Positions 17,844-27,438 are shown, numbered from the stretch's first letter. The stretch: DNA of 64,000 nt from Rhodomicrobium sp. (GCA_021604665.1 BQJK01000002.1:248001-312000), one strand, 5' to 3'. Program-made: numbers and translations. Notes: generated by a model not told the origin, from the letters alone.

Positions 17844-20381
17844 TTATGCGACATTGCTTGCATTTTCGTCAAGCTCGCTTTGCTTATCCTTATTCACGGG
17901 CTGTTTTAATGGCAACCGCACGGTAACCGTGGTGCCCAACCCTTCATGTGAATGCAGGTGGACAGCGCCGTGATGTAGCTCAACTAGGCTTTTAACAATA
18001 GACAGGCCAAGCCCGGCGCCGCGATGAGTGGAACCGCGAGACTTGCTCTCAAATCGCTCAAATACTGACATTTGCTCAGTTTCAGGAATGCCGCAGCCAT
18101 TATCGACGACTGATATAGCGATATAGCCCTCTTCCATTTTGGCGAAAATATTGACCTTTGCCCCTTCATCAGAAAAGCCGACAGCATTGGAGAGAAGATT
18201 AAAGATCACCTGGCCAATACGTTTTGCGTCGCCTTCAAATGGCTCAATTTTACGGGCGATTTTGACATGCAGGTCCACATCTTCTGTTTCAATTCGGCTG
18301 CGTAGTTTAATGGCGGCGAGGTCTATCACCTCTTTGATGTTGATCATCTCTAAATTAAGATCAAGACCACCAGCATCAATTGAGGCCAGATCGAGAATGT
18401 CATCAACGATGGCCAAAAGGTTATCTGAAGAGACACGGATATCTGAGAGATATTCGCTTTGCTTATCGTTCAGCTCACCAATAGCTTCATTACCAAGGAG
18501 TTCGCTAAATCCTATAATGTTTGTAAGCGGGGAGCGCAGCTCATATGACACGTGAGAGATAAAGGTATTCTTCAGTTTATCTGCGGCGACAAGGGCTTCA
18601 TTGCGCTCCATCAACACGCGCTCCATGCGCCGGTGCGCGGTGACTTCTTTATAGGTCAAAAGGGTTGCACCATCCGGCAATGGCGAGGCGGTGTACTGGA
18701 TGACATGGCCGTCCGGGCGCGTTAGCTCCGCGCCAATTGGGTCGCGGCGCTCTTTAATACCGGTGACAGCACTGTGCACATCATCCCAGGAGGCATCATC
18801 AAGCAGAGCGCGGCAGGCGTAGATCACCTCATCAATATGCGGCGTGTTTTTGAGGAAGCCGTGATCCAGCTGCCAGATTTCTGCAAAAGCTGGATTGAAG
18901 AGACGCAATCGTCCATCTGGTTTGAATACGGCGACGCCTTCTGCCAGATTTTCCAATGTTTCGCGCTGTACATTGATCAACTCTTCATAGCGGGATGCCA
19001 GGGCAAATCGCTCAGTTGCATCATCATAAAGATGAGTGATGCCGCCATCTGTTTTCTGCTCGCGCACAACTTGTATGGCGCGGCCATCCGGCAGGTGCCA
19101 CCAGTCTTCATGCTGGTCTTCTTTGCGGCTGATATCCAGCTGCTTTTCACGCCACGCGCGGTAGTCTGCCTCTTGTGGCAGTTGGTTCATGGTGCTGAGC
19201 TGATCGAAGATTTCGCCTTCGGTTGGCCCGGTTTCCAGCCAATTCGCATCCAGCCCCCACAACTCGACATAAGCTTCGTTGAAGAAGGTAAGAGATTGAT
19301 GGGTATCAAAAATCGCGATTGCGGTGGCCACACGGTTTAGAGTTTTCGTGTGGGTTTCAATCATGGTTTCCAGCTTGCCCTCAGCGCTTTCAATGGCGCC
19401 AACGTCAATGGCGAGACCGGCGCTGCCATCAGCTAAGGGGATGGCGATGGCATCAAAGGCGCGGCGCTCACCGCTGATGATGGTGTGGAACCGATCTGAA
19501 AAAGGTTCATTGGCCTCGATTTTTTCAGCCACTTCCTTGCGCTGGCGCATTTCAAGCAATTCGATTTGCCGGGCTTTCACATCATCTGTGTCCTGGGCTT
19601 CAACAGATTCTGAATAGGCCTGGTTTACCCAGTTGATTTTGCCAGACTGATCACGGAACCAAACAGGCAAGGGCAAAGCATTTAACAGGGATTTTTGCGC
19701 TTCTACGATGCGGGCAAGGCGGCGGCGATGCTCATAGATATTAGCTATTTCACTGGCGCTACCGGCGATGTTGCGCAACCGCAAAATTGGTGTGCCGCCT
19801 GCTGAGCGGCCATCGGCTTCAAGATGGTGGCCAGTGAGCGTGCGTATGGTGAGGGTGAAAGCGCGGCCATCCTGGAATAATTCTTCAAGGCGGGCGCGGA
19901 GCTCATAGGCTGAGGAAATTTCCAGCCACTGATCAAAATAAAGGGTTTCTGAAAAATGGAACGGGATGCCAGTATCTGTATCCAGGGTGTGGATGATGAG
20001 GTTGGGCTCACCCTTTTCATCCCAGAGCATGAGAAGTTGCGGCTCTGCCTTAAGCATAGCCTGGGCAAGGTTTAGCTCACGGCGAATGGTGTTTACGTCT
20101 TTAACGGCGCGGCTGCGCTCTGTTGCGGCCTGTTGTTGAATGCGGAGGGCCTGCCAGGACATGCCACCAGCAAATAGTAGCGCGCCAAGGCTTAACACCA
20201 TGGCGAGAAAATCCCATGAGCCGAGCAGCTGGCTGCCGCCGACGCCATATATATTGGCGGCCCACATAGCCATGCCAATAAAACCGGCGCTGACCACAAT
20301 GAGCGGCAACGCATGGCCGAATTGCGGAATAGCAGCACGGAGCTTATGTGCTTTATCTAAAAGATTAATGTTACTTTGCAT
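17844..20381 (-). CDS. divL: DivL-like PAS-containing atypical sensor kinase (Tyr in place of phospho-acceptor His)
   Basis: An 845-residue membrane sensor: two hydrophobic segments near residues 25-90, several PAS-type regions (about 100-590), a DHp helix pair, and a complete ATP-binding domain (NLLSNAVGFSDEG, VVDNGCGIP, HRGAGLGLSIVKSL). The H-box reads ISHVSYELRSPLT. The residue normally histidine is tyrosine (Y613, codon at 18543-18545). This is the defining feature of Caulobacter DivL, which steers CckA and so CtrA phosphorylation in cell-cycle control. Orthology is inferred from that residue, the PAS-rich layout and the position. cckA and divK are not in the window. It lies upstream of tsaE-amgK on the same strand, 115 bp apart. 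Confidence 0.8.
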   Translation of the reverse strand: MQSNINLLDKAHKLRAAIPQFGHALPLIVVSAGFIGMAMWAANIYGVGGSQLLGSWDFLAMVLSLGALLFAGGMSWQALRIQQQAATERSRAVKDVNTIRRELNLAQAMLKAEPQLLMLWDEKGEPNLIIHTLDTDTGIPFHFSETLYFDQWLEISSAYELRARLEELFQDGRAFTLTIRTLTGHHLEADGRSAGGTPILRLRNIAGSASEIANIYEHRRRLARIVEAQKSLLNALPLPVWFRDQSGKINWVNQAYSESVEAQDTDDVKARQIELLEMRQRKEVAEKIEANEPFSDRFHTIISGERRAFDAIAIPLADGSAGLAIDVGAIESAEGKLETMIETHTKTLNRVATAIAIFDTHQSLTFFNEAYVELWGLDANWLETGPTEGEIFDQLSTMNQLPQEADYRAWREKQLDISRKEDQHEDWWHLPDGRAIQVVREQKTDGGITHLYDDATERFALASRYEELINVQRETLENLAEGVAVFKPDGRLRLFNPAFAEIWQLDHGFLKNTPHIDEVIYACRALLDDASWDDVHSAVTGIKERRDPIGAELTRPDGHVIQYTASPLPDGATLLTYKEVTAHRRMERVLMERNEALVAADKLKNTFISHVSYELRSPLTNIIGFSELLGNEAIGELNDKQSEYLSDIRVSSDNLLAIVDDILDLASIDAGGLDLNLEMINIKEVIDLAAIKLRSRIETEDVDLHVKIARKIEPFEGDAKRIGQVIFNLLSNAVGFSDEGAKVNIFAKMEEGYIAISVVDNGCGIPETEQMSVFERFESKSRGSTHRGAGLGLSIVKSLVELHHGAVHLHSHEGLGTTVTVRLPLKQPVNKDKQSELDENASNVA

Positions 20382-20684
20382 AACTTTATGACGACGCTTT
20401 AACTGCCCTCACCCCATTTTTTACCGCTTATGATGCGGATCCTCTTGCGCTATGAACCTGAGGTGAGCCCAATCACCTTATTTTTACAGATCCATAACAA
20501 TGCAGGCCCTGCCCTGTTGTGATTTAACGCAGGAAGGCTGCCAACGGATACCAGTGCCCACTGTCCGTTATTCATTACGCAAAGATACTTTTTAGATACG
20601 CGAAGATAGACTGTAACTTGAGCTACTCATTTGCTCTAAAGCCTCCGCAACAGATGTACAAACACATGCGGGCTTTGAAGCCTT

Positions 20685-20715
20685 CACAAAAGCTATGTGA
20701 CACAAAGCTTTTGTG
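20685..20715. repeat. 10-bp inverted repeat upstream of divL
   Basis: CACAAAAGCT (20685-20694) and AGCTTTTGTG (20706-20715) are perfect reverse complements 11 bp apart. This could be a hairpin in the divL leader or a protein-binding dyad. No T-tract follows in either direction. Confidence 0.6.
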
Positions 20716-20932
20716 CGAACGAAGTCTACAGGAGTGGCTTTATTTCCTAAAGGCCAGCTCTTAATGGAATCAGACAATCTATTCTTTTAAAGAATTTACA
20801 CGTGGAACACTGACACACTCAAACAAAGACCGCATCATCGATTAACTTACTCACAGCTGGGTGCACAGGTTTTTGGGGTTTTGTTGCTATTTTTACCGGA
20901 TTCTCACTATTTTCCGCTTTTAAAACTGAAAA

Positions 20933-20956
20933 GGGAGGCAATTATGCCTCCCTTGA
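20933..20956 (-). terminator. Rho-independent terminator of ahcY
   Basis: AAGGGAGGCA (20933-20942) pairs with TGCCTCCCTT (20947-20956) around a 4-nt loop. On the minus strand the stem is followed by TTTTC and further T-rich sequence. It lies about 30 bp after the ahcY stop codon. Confidence 0.88.
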
Positions 20957-20983
20957 TGGTTCTGTAGATGTTTGTAACCAGAC

Positions 20984-22384
20984 CTAGTAGCGGTAATGCT
21001 CAGGCTTGAACGGACCATCAACTGGCACGCCAATATAGTCTGCCTGCTCTTTTGTGAGCGAAGTGAGCTTAACACCGAGTTTTTCAAGATGGAGGGCTGC
21101 AACCTTCTCATCAAGATGTTTTGGCAGTACGGATACATCGTTTTTATAGCTGCCAGAGTTAAGCCATAGCTCGATTTGGGCCAGTACCTGGTTGGTGAAA
21201 GAGGCGCTCATTACGAAGCTTGGGTGGCCTGTGGCGCAACCAAGATTTACTAGGCGGCCTTCAGCCAAAAGGATGATGCGTTTGCCATCAGGAAATTCGA
21301 TTTCATCAACCTGAGGCTTCACATTGTGCCACTGGAAGTTTTTGAGGGCTGCGACTTGAATTTCACTATCGAAATGGCCAATGTTTGAAACAATCGCCCG
21401 GTCTTTCATCGCACGCATATGATCTACGGTGATGACATCTTTATTACCGGTTGTGGTGACGAAGATATCACCTTCGGTAACTGCGTCATCAAGGGTTTTC
21501 ACTTCATACCCCTGCATGGCGGCCTGCAAGGCACAGATGGGGTCAATTTCAGTGACGATAACGCGGGCACCTTGACTGCGAAGGCTTTCTGCGGAGCCTT
21601 TGCCAACATCGCCGAAGCCACATACAACAGCAACTTTACCTGATACCATCACGTCTGTGGCGCGCTTGATGCCATCTACAAGGCTTTCGCGGCAACCGTA
21701 GAGGTTATCAAATTTGGATTTTGTTACGCTGTCATTGACGTTGATAGCGGGGAAAGGCAAACGGCCATTTTCAACCATTTGATACAGGCGGTGAACACCT
21801 GTTGTTGTTTCTTCTGAAACGCCTTTGATTGCATCGCGCTGTTTGGCGAACCAGCCGGGGCTTGTTTCAAGGCGTTTTTTGATAGTGGCGAAGAGGACTT
21901 CTTCTTCTTCATTGCCGGGATTATCAAGAACTGAAATATCATTTTCAGCTTCTGCACCCAGGATGATGTAGATGGTGGCGTCGCCGCCGTCATCGAGGAT
22001 CATGTTAGCTTGCTTGCCGTCTGACCAATCGAAGATTTTATCTACGAAGTTCCAATATTCTTCCAGTGTTTCACCTTTATGGGCGAATACCGGTGTGCCG
22101 CCGGCGGCGATGGCTGCAGCGGCATGATCTTGAGTTGAGAAGATGTTGCAAGAAGCCCAGCGGATATCTGCGCCAAGAGCTTCAAGGGTTTGAATTAGCA
22201 CAGCTGTCTGAATTGTCATATGCAGGCAACCGGCGATGCGTGCCCCTTTCAGAGGCTGGCTTTCTTTATGCTCATCGCGAATAGCCATAAGGCCTGGCAT
22301 CTCTGTTTCAGCAATGGCGATTTCTTTATTGCCGAAATCAGCTAATGAGATATCAGCAACCTGGTAATCGGTAAACTCAGTCAT
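20984..22384 (-). CDS. ahcY: Adenosylhomocysteinase
   Basis: NAD-dependent hydrolase that splits S-adenosylhomocysteine to homocysteine and adenosine, keeping methylation going. The 466-residue protein has the N-terminal substrate domain ([20 protein letters not shown] segment), the NAD-binding [29 protein letters not shown], and the C-terminal tail PFKPEHYRY with the conserved lysine and tyrosine that reach the partner subunit. The length is that of the long bacterial form. GAAGGA lies close before ATG 22384. I looked for SAH or SAM riboswitch landmarks in the leader and found none; a GGCTCT/AGAGCC hairpin lies at 22402-22421. Confidence 0.96.
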   Translation of the reverse strand: MTEFTDYQVADISLADFGNKEIAIAETEMPGLMAIRDEHKESQPLKGARIAGCLHMTIQTAVLIQTLEALGADIRWASCNIFSTQDHAAAAIAAGGTPVFAHKGETLEEYWNFVDKIFDWSDGKQANMILDDGGDATIYIILGAEAENDISVLDNPGNEEEEVLFATIKKRLETSPGWFAKQRDAIKGVSEETTTGVHRLYQMVENGRLPFPAINVNDSVTKSKFDNLYGCRESLVDGIKRATDVMVSGKVAVVCGFGDVGKGSAESLRSQGARVIVTEIDPICALQAAMQGYEVKTLDDAVTEGDIFVTTTGNKDVITVDHMRAMKDRAIVSNIGHFDSEIQVAALKNFQWHNVKPQVDEIEFPDGKRIILLAEGRLVNLGCATGHPSFVMSASFTNQVLAQIELWLNSGSYKNDVSVLPKHLDEKVAALHLEKLGVKLTSLTKEQADYIGVPVDGPFKPEHYRY

Positions 22385-22401
22385 TGTTCGTCCTTCACAT
22401 T

Positions 22402-22421
22402 GGCTCTCTATTTTCAGAGCC
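22402..22421 (-). repeat. Leader hairpin just upstream of ahcY
   Basis: GGCTCT (22402-22407) and AGAGCC (22416-22421) can pair around an 8-nt loop, ending 18 bp before the ahcY start. The sequence does not match a known riboswitch that I recognise. Confidence 0.45.
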
Positions 22422-22573
22422 GGTCAGTTGGGTTTAGCGTGGCCGCCTAAATGTGATGCGGGATGTTTCCTCACGCCATACAATTCTCCCCCGCCTTATA
22501 TGATGCTGATCATAAAAGCGCAAGGGAGATATAAAGAAAGTTTTATATGTTGATTTAAAGGCCAGTGAAATTT

Positions 22574-22590
22574 AAAGGCCGGTGGCCTTT
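22574..22590 (-). terminator. Terminator-like hairpin after the HPr gene
   Basis: AAAGGCC (22574-22580) pairs with GGCCTTT (22584-22590) over a 3-nt loop, about 20 bp downstream of the HPr stop. The following minus-strand sequence has only a short T-run. The left arm belongs to a 17-bp direct repeat, because ATTTAAAGGCC occurs at 22553 and 22570. Confidence 0.55.
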
Positions 22591-22611
22591 GTAGGTTAGT
22601 CTCAGGACTGA

Positions 22612-22911
22612 CTATTCGCCTTCGTTGAATTTCGCTTCAATCAGGCTTGTGAGGGCATCTAATGCCGCTCTTGCCTCTGGGCCGCGAGCTTCAATGAGGA
22701 TACGAGACCCTTGAGCGGCGGCCAACATCATAAGCCCCATAATAGAGAGCCCGCCGACTGTTTGCCCATCTTTGGTGACATCTATCACGGCGTTATATTC
22801 ACCGGCCAGCTTTACAAAGGCGGCGGAAGCGCGGGCATGTAGGCCTTTTTTATTGCATATGGTTATCTCAGCGAAAATTGGCTCTTCGCTTAAATTGCTA
22901 TTTTCGTTCAT
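22612..22911 (-). CDS. ptsH: HPr-family phosphocarrier protein
   Basis: Small phosphocarrier of 99 residues. It has the phospho-histidine in NKKGLHARASA and the regulatory serine in VGGLSIMGLMML, the target of HPr kinase. The frame is open further upstream, but I chose ATG 22911 because GGGGA lies 6 nt before it and homology begins soon after (PIFAEITICNKKG). With the EIIA-Man protein and short HprK next door this forms the rhizobial/Brucella-type PTS. No sugar permease is present, and this PTS is thought to be regulatory. No ptsP (EI-Ntr) is in the window. Confidence 0.92.
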   Translation of the reverse strand: MNENSNLSEEPIFAEITICNKKGLHARASAAFVKLAGEYNAVIDVTKDGQTVGGLSIMGLMMLAAAQGSRILIEARGPEARAALDALTSLIEAKFNEGE

Positions 22912-23095
22912 TCCAAATCCCCAACGTCGCCCCTGTTCTTCACTGGACCGGGACGACACCAATTATTATTTACCGTGTTGCAGGTTATTTTTGAGTTGTT
23001 ATTGCCGGGAATTGCGGTGAATGCAAGGGCAGTTGGGAACTGGTGTTTCGCTAGTGTTTTAGAGCTCTCGTTTTTCTGACGAAATAGGTCTGTCC

Positions 23096-23145
23096 TAAAC
23101 AGGCTGAGCTTAAACAAATATGGCTTAAACAGTTCAGGCTAAACT
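23096..23145. repeat. Degenerate 15-bp tandem repeat between ptsH and the EIIA gene
   Basis: TAAACAGGCTGAGCT, TAAACAAATATGGCT and TAAACAGTTCAGGCT follow each other, then AAACTAG. The TAAAC start and the GCT end are kept. It lies at the 3' side of the EIIA gene. Confidence 0.65.
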
Positions 23146-23162
23146 AGAAAGAATTGGGATGG

Positions 23163-23564
23163 TTATTTATCGCCCAGCACTTCACTGGCGATGGAGATAT
23201 ATTTGCGCCCGGCTTCCTGAGCGCTATGTATGGCGGTTTGCAGATCACATTCATTGCGGACTGTGGCCAGTTTGATCAGCATGGGCAGGTTGATGCCGGC
23301 GATAACTTCGATGCTGGCATGGTCCATAATGGAAATAGCAAGATTAGAGGGGGTGCCGCCAAACATGTCGGTAAGGAGGATGACACCATTATTATCATCG
23401 ACCCTGGAAATGGCATCGAGAATGTCTTTTCTGCGCATTTCCATGTCATCATCGGGGCCGATGGAAACTGTCTCTAATTTTTCCTGAGGCCCAACCACAT
23501 GCTCAAGAGCTGCGCGAAATTCCTCTGCCAGTCTGCCATGAGTGACAAATACGAGACCAATCAT
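23163..23564 (-). CDS. PTS EIIA-Man family protein
   Basis: A 133-residue EIIA of the mannose type. The phospho-histidine is in FVTHGRLA near the N-terminus, followed by the typical LTDMFGGTPSNLA loop and VIAGINLPMLIKL. In Brucella and other Rhizobiales the same gene lies between hprK and HPr and takes phosphate from HPr in a regulatory relay with no matching sugar permease. The frame is open 40 codons further, but ATG 23564 has AGGAACG at 3 nt and starts exactly at the conserved MIGLVFVTHG. It was probably co-transcribed with hprK. Confidence 0.92.
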   Translation of the reverse strand: MIGLVFVTHGRLAEEFRAALEHVVGPQEKLETVSIGPDDDMEMRRKDILDAISRVDDNNGVILLTDMFGGTPSNLAISIMDHASIEVIAGINLPMLIKLATVRNECDLQTAIHSAQEAGRKYISIASEVLGDK

Positions 23565-23716
23565 AATCGTTCCTGGACAACCGTTTTTGAAATTATTGTT
23601 CTTATGTTTTGCCGTTCTAACTGCTGAGAGACGCATATCTCTTGGGTTGCGCCCCTCTTTCAAGGGGCCTTTTATAACAATCATGAGATAATGTGCGTCC
23701 GCAGCAATTATGCAGA

Positions 23717-24211
23717 TTAGGTAGCATCTCGCTGTGTTGCAAGGATTATCTTAGCTGGAGCTGACGCCTCTGTTGGATCAAGCTCTATTAATGGTAATTC
23801 AACGCCCTCAACTAGTTCATAAGTTGAATTTTCAACCGGCATGCGCTTAATCTCGGCTTTTGGTCGCAGCTGAGCGATCAGATCAATTGAGCTGCTCTCT
23901 TCACCTGTTATTTGCATAATGCCCAGACCGCGCACTTCTATGAGACCGCTTAATGTTGTGGGGGCCCTGCCGCTTGGCCCCTGTTTTGTGAGCTGCAGTA
24001 TAACTTGATCATCTGCTATCAGAACAGGTTGATCAGAGCAGAGAGATGGGGCGAATTGTGTGGTGATTAAACGCAATGCCAAATCTGACTTGCCAGCCCC
24101 TGATGGGCCAATGAGAAGCACACCCTTGTTATTCACCCGAATTAATGTGGCATGCAGCAGGGTTTTTTCGCCATCAATTATTTCGGTACTGGATGTGATG
24201 TGATTGCTCAT
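23717..24211 (-). CDS. hprK: HPr kinase/phosphorylase, short form
   Basis: Kinase that phosphorylates HPr on its regulatory serine. Only the C-terminal catalytic domain is present: 164 residues against about 310 in Firmicutes. The P-loop is LIGPSGAGKSDLAL (GPSGAGKS at 35-42) and the HprK signature is IEVRGLGIMQI. The short form is usual in alphaproteobacteria. Its start overlaps the chvG stop by one base (TAATG), so translation is coupled to the sensor kinase. This joins envelope/acid sensing and PTS signalling in one operon, as with bvrRS-hprK in Brucella. Confidence 0.94.
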   Translation of the reverse strand: MSNHITSSTEIIDGEKTLLHATLIRVNNKGVLLIGPSGAGKSDLALRLITTQFAPSLCSDQPVLIADDQVILQLTKQGPSGRAPTTLSGLIEVRGLGIMQITGEESSSIDLIAQLRPKAEIKRMPVENSTYELVEGVELPLIELDPTEASAPAKIILATQRDAT

Positions 24212-26118
24212 TATTTGGTCAATTTGAATGAGGCCGGCAGCTCTATAACGAAGCGGGCGCCATGGGGCTTTTCGCTTGAGGGCACGGGTTTCTGTTCAGG
24301 CTGTCCAGGTTTGCCGTAGCGGTTTTCAGCCCAGATGCGGCCTTTATGTGCCGTGATGATTTGCTGTGAGATGCTGAGCCCAAGGCCAGAATTATTGCCG
24401 AACTCTTCGCCCTCTGGCCGGTCGGTATAAAACCGCTTGAAGATTTTAGAGAGATGCTCAGTTGGTATGCCGGGGCCTTCATCTTCTAATATAATGAGGA
24501 TGTTGGTTTTGCGCCGCATGGCGGTGACCCAGACTTTACCGTTTTTCGGTGAGAATGAAATGGCGTTATCCAACAGGTTATTTATCACCTGACCAAGGCG
24601 GCTATCATGCCCGCGGATAAGAAATTCGCGGTTATCTTTGGTGACCTTGTCTACCCGCAGTGTTACATCTGGCTGATCGCCGCGGTGGATGTCATTGAAA
24701 ACATCAACAGAACCGCGCAATAGTGTTTCAACATCGACAATACCTGTATCTTCTCTTGCCAGTTCGGCATCTAGCCTCGAAGCATCTGAGATATCGCTGA
24801 TTAAGCGATCAAGCCGCTTCACATCATTCTGGATGATCTCAATTAATCTGGTTTTTTGCTCTTCAGTTTTTACAAGGCCCAGAGTTTCTGCTGCACTGCG
24901 CAGGGAGGTTAGTGGATTTTTCAGCTCATGAGAGACATCGGCAGCGAAGGTTTCAATGGCATCAAGCCGGCGATACAACGCGGCTGTCATATCTCTGAAT
25001 GAACCTGAGAGCTGGCCAATTTCATCGCTGCGGTTGGTGAAATCCGGGATTTCTTCTCTAGCCTTGATGCTCTCCCCGACACGTTTTGCAGCGGCTGAGA
25101 GGCGGCGCATGGGGTGGGCGATATAGCGGGTGAGAAACAACGAGGTAAGAAGGCTGATACATAAAGCAAGCATGGCGAGGCGCACAATGGCCCGGCGCTC
25201 AGCACGGACTGTTTGTTCAACATCACTGCCTTTTGTAGACAGCAGCAAAACACCCAGAACACGGCGCAGCCGGCGGATTGGCACAGCGACAGAGACAACC
25301 TGCTTGCCTTCATTTGAGACCCGCACCATGGGGGTTGTTGTGCCAGTTATAGCCGCGCCAACCTCATCATAGACGGAGCCATCACCGATGATGTCTTCTT
25401 TATATTTTGGCAGGTCACGATAAAAAACGATGAGCTTGAACCATTGCTCAAGCCTTGTGAAAAAATTATCTTCTGTAGGGAGAGCGGGGGGAAGATCATA
25501 ACGGGAGACGGCACCGCCGGAATAGAGCCGCTGGCTATCAATTATCAGGGTTGAATCCTGGTCATAAATTCTGGCCCGGGTACCTGTTGGCTGCACCAGG
25601 CGCCTTAAAATTGGGGCAACACGCTCTGGATCAATGGGGAATTCAAGCGAGGTGAAGGCATCACCGCCGATAAAGGGGGCATCTGGCCCGGTTTCCAGGA
25701 GGCTTTCCGGGTCAACGATTATCTGATCCGTGTCAGCGGTGGCGGAAGCAGCAATAGCACCAGCGATGATTTCACCTTGAGTTTGCAAGCTCTCTACTTT
25801 TGCGCCAACCAGCCCTGCTCTCAATTGGTTGAGATAGAGAATGCCGAGCATCAGAAATAGAACAGCAAACATATTACTAAAGAAGATGGTGCGGCTGAGG
25901 GTGGAGAAATTTGTGAAGCTTCGCAGAGCCGCCCGCAGTTTAACAATGAATTTTTTTACGGGAAAGGTAAGGAAATTTCTGGGGTTAAAACTCCATGCCG
26001 ATGAATTTTGTGATGTCGTCTCTTGATCAACGGCTGGTGTATCAGCGGCATTTGCGCTTTTCTCTCTGAGATGTCGCTTGGCAGATTTCACATTTGTTGT
26101 TTCCGCTATGGGCTTCAT
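24211..26118 (-). CDS. chvG: Two-component sensor histidine kinase ChvG (ExoS/BvrS)
   Basis: Membrane histidine kinase of 635 residues that pairs with ChvI. In Rhizobiales the pair senses acid and envelope stress and is needed for host interaction. Layout: a variable cytoplasmic N-terminus, a first membrane segment near 80-97, a periplasmic domain to about 310 with paired VPIRRLRRVLG, a second membrane segment, HAMP, and DHp with VSHELKNPLTSL (phospho-acceptor H397). The ATP domain has NLLDNAISFSP, EDEGPGIP and GLGLSISQQII. hprK overlaps its end; chvI lies upstream, separated by an unusual repeat-filled spacer of 329 bp. ATG 26118 is the first plausible start. Confidence 0.94.
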   Translation of the reverse strand: MKPIAETTNVKSAKRHLREKSANAADTPAVDQETTSQNSSAWSFNPRNFLTFPVKKFIVKLRAALRSFTNFSTLSRTIFFSNMFAVLFLMLGILYLNQLRAGLVGAKVESLQTQGEIIAGAIAASATADTDQIIVDPESLLETGPDAPFIGGDAFTSLEFPIDPERVAPILRRLVQPTGTRARIYDQDSTLIIDSQRLYSGGAVSRYDLPPALPTEDNFFTRLEQWFKLIVFYRDLPKYKEDIIGDGSVYDEVGAAITGTTTPMVRVSNEGKQVVSVAVPIRRLRRVLGVLLLSTKGSDVEQTVRAERRAIVRLAMLALCISLLTSLFLTRYIAHPMRRLSAAAKRVGESIKAREEIPDFTNRSDEIGQLSGSFRDMTAALYRRLDAIETFAADVSHELKNPLTSLRSAAETLGLVKTEEQKTRLIEIIQNDVKRLDRLISDISDASRLDAELAREDTGIVDVETLLRGSVDVFNDIHRGDQPDVTLRVDKVTKDNREFLIRGHDSRLGQVINNLLDNAISFSPKNGKVWVTAMRRKTNILIILEDEGPGIPTEHLSKIFKRFYTDRPEGEEFGNNSGLGLSISQQIITAHKGRIWAENRYGKPGQPEQKPVPSSEKPHGARFVIELPASFKLTK

Positions 26119-26216
26119 ATTTCTCAGCTTAACTTGGAGCTTAGGGCACTTAATATATGTGACACCTGATATTTTGGTACCCGGCGTATATGGCGCCTAG
26201 TTTGTGGAACTGCGTT

Positions 26217-26344
26217 TAAAGGACCGGTTTTTTGGAACGATCATTTTTGGACACGGTCATTCTTGAGCACTGGCATTTTAGGGCAAAGTCTTTTTTGGGC
26301 AAAGTGAGTTTTGGGCAAAGTAATTGGGGAGCATGGCAGAGGCA
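26217..26344. repeat. Degenerate 16-bp minisatellite between chvI and chvG
   Basis: About eight consecutive 16-mers start at 26217, 26233, 26249, 26265, 26281, 26297, 26313 and 26329. The three central units all begin GGGCAAAGT (26281, 26297, 26313). The older flanking units read TGGAACGATCATTTTT, GGACACGGTCATTCTT and GAGCACTGGCATTTTA. The frame of 16 is kept throughout with no slip. It fills most of the chvI-chvG spacer and is transcribed if the two genes are co-transcribed. Confidence 0.85.
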
Positions 26345-26447
26345 GCGCTTTAACAGAGCTACTCTTGCCATACTCCTAAACTCTGCCGCACCCTTAATTA
26401 TATCCCTAAACGGGGCAGTGCAAAGGTTTGCAGCGAAGGCGGATTGC

Positions 26448-27143
26448 TTATTCTTTAAAGCGGTAACCAACGCCATAAAGAGTTTCAATGACATCAAAGT
26501 CATCATCGACCACTTTGAATTTTTTGCGCAATCTTTTTATGTGGCTATCAATGGTGCGGTCATCCACATAAACCTGATCATCATAAGCCGCATCCATTAG
26601 AGCATCACGGCTTTTTACAACACCTGGCCGCTGTGCCAGAGATTGCAAAATAAGGAATTCGGTTACAGTTAATGTAACGGCGCGGCCATCCCAATGGCAG
26701 GTGTGGCGCTCATCATCCATCAAAAGTTTGCCGCGCTCCAGGATATTGCTTGTATCTGTGGGCGGTGCTTCAGCACTGCGGGCAGCGCTGCGCTTTAAGA
26801 TGGCTTTGACACGCTCAACCAACAGGCGCTGAGAGAATGGCTTTTTAATATAATCGTCAGCGCCCATTTTCAGCCCGAACAGCTCATCAATTTCCTCATC
26901 TTTAGAGGTGAGGAAAATAACCGGCAATTCAGAATCCTGGCGCAAACGGCGCAATAGTTCCATGCCATCCATGCGGGGCATTTTGATATCGAGAATGGCA
27001 AGGTCTGGTGGCTCGTCTGTAAGCCCTTCCAGTCCTGACGCACCATCATTGTAGGTACGGACCTTATAACCCTCTGTTTCCAGCACCATGCGGAGAGAGG
27101 TGAGGATATTTCGATCATCATCAACAAGTGCAACTGTCGGCAT
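26448..27143 (-). CDS. chvI: Two-component response regulator ChvI (OmpR family)
   Basis: Response regulator of 231 residues: receiver domain with [10 protein letters not shown], phospho-acceptor Asp52 in [12 protein letters not shown], and the switch lysine in DDYIKKPF. An OmpR/PhoB winged-helix domain follows with [16 protein letters not shown] and [13 protein letters not shown]. It is the partner of the downstream ChvG. It is divergent from pckA, which in Agrobacterium is a ChvG/ChvI-controlled, acid-inducible gene, so the shared 584-bp intergenic region is the expected site of control. Confidence 0.95.
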   Translation of the reverse strand: MPTVALVDDDRNILTSLRMVLETEGYKVRTYNDGASGLEGLTDEPPDLAILDIKMPRMDGMELLRRLRQDSELPVIFLTSKDEEIDELFGLKMGADDYIKKPFSQRLLVERVKAILKRSAARSAEAPPTDTSNILERGKLLMDDERHTCHWDGRAVTLTVTEFLILQSLAQRPGVVKSRDALMDAAYDDQVYVDDRTIDSHIKRLRKKFKVVDDDFDVIETLYGVGYRFKE

Positions 27144-27438
27144 ACATTCTCGCCTTATTGTTTTTAACTATATTTAGCTTCAGCCGCGATTAAGTCTCTA
27201 TTGTGGGATTTTTATGGCGGCAGCTGCTCGCCGACAGATGTTAAACCTTTTCCACTGAAAGGCAATATGAGGGTGCATATTACCCACGAGGCATATGTCA
27301 GTAGCGCGCCGTAGCTTAATTCACTGTTTAATCGCCCTATGAGGGGCTTTGCAATCGGTTTTCGTTTGACTTTCAGCCGGAGCTCTGATCAGGTCTCCCA
27401 CACACAATCCCTCATTGAAGACTTCTTGATCCTGCTCA

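Larger units (their letters stand above)
20382..20983 (-). other. Intergenic spacer ahcY-divL
   Basis: About 600 bp, AT-rich, upstream of divL. It contains the ahcY terminator (20933-20956) and a 10-bp inverted repeat (20685-20715). A 61-codon open frame (20592-20777, minus, TTG start) has no good ribosome site and I do not call it a gene. Confidence 0.5.

Noticed and set aside
20592..20777. 61-codon open frame upstream of divL
   Set aside because: TTG start without a Shine-Dalgarno sequence, and it spans a perfect inverted repeat; no recognisable domain.
22385..22611. SAH or SAM riboswitch in the ahcY leader
   Set aside because: I see only a simple hairpin; the conserved core and pseudoknot patterns of known SAH/SAM classes are not visible. 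A covariance search would settle it.
23565..23684. 40-residue N-terminal extension of the EIIA-Man protein
   Set aside because: Homology starts exactly at MIGLVFVTHG, and AGGAACG lies right before ATG 23564.
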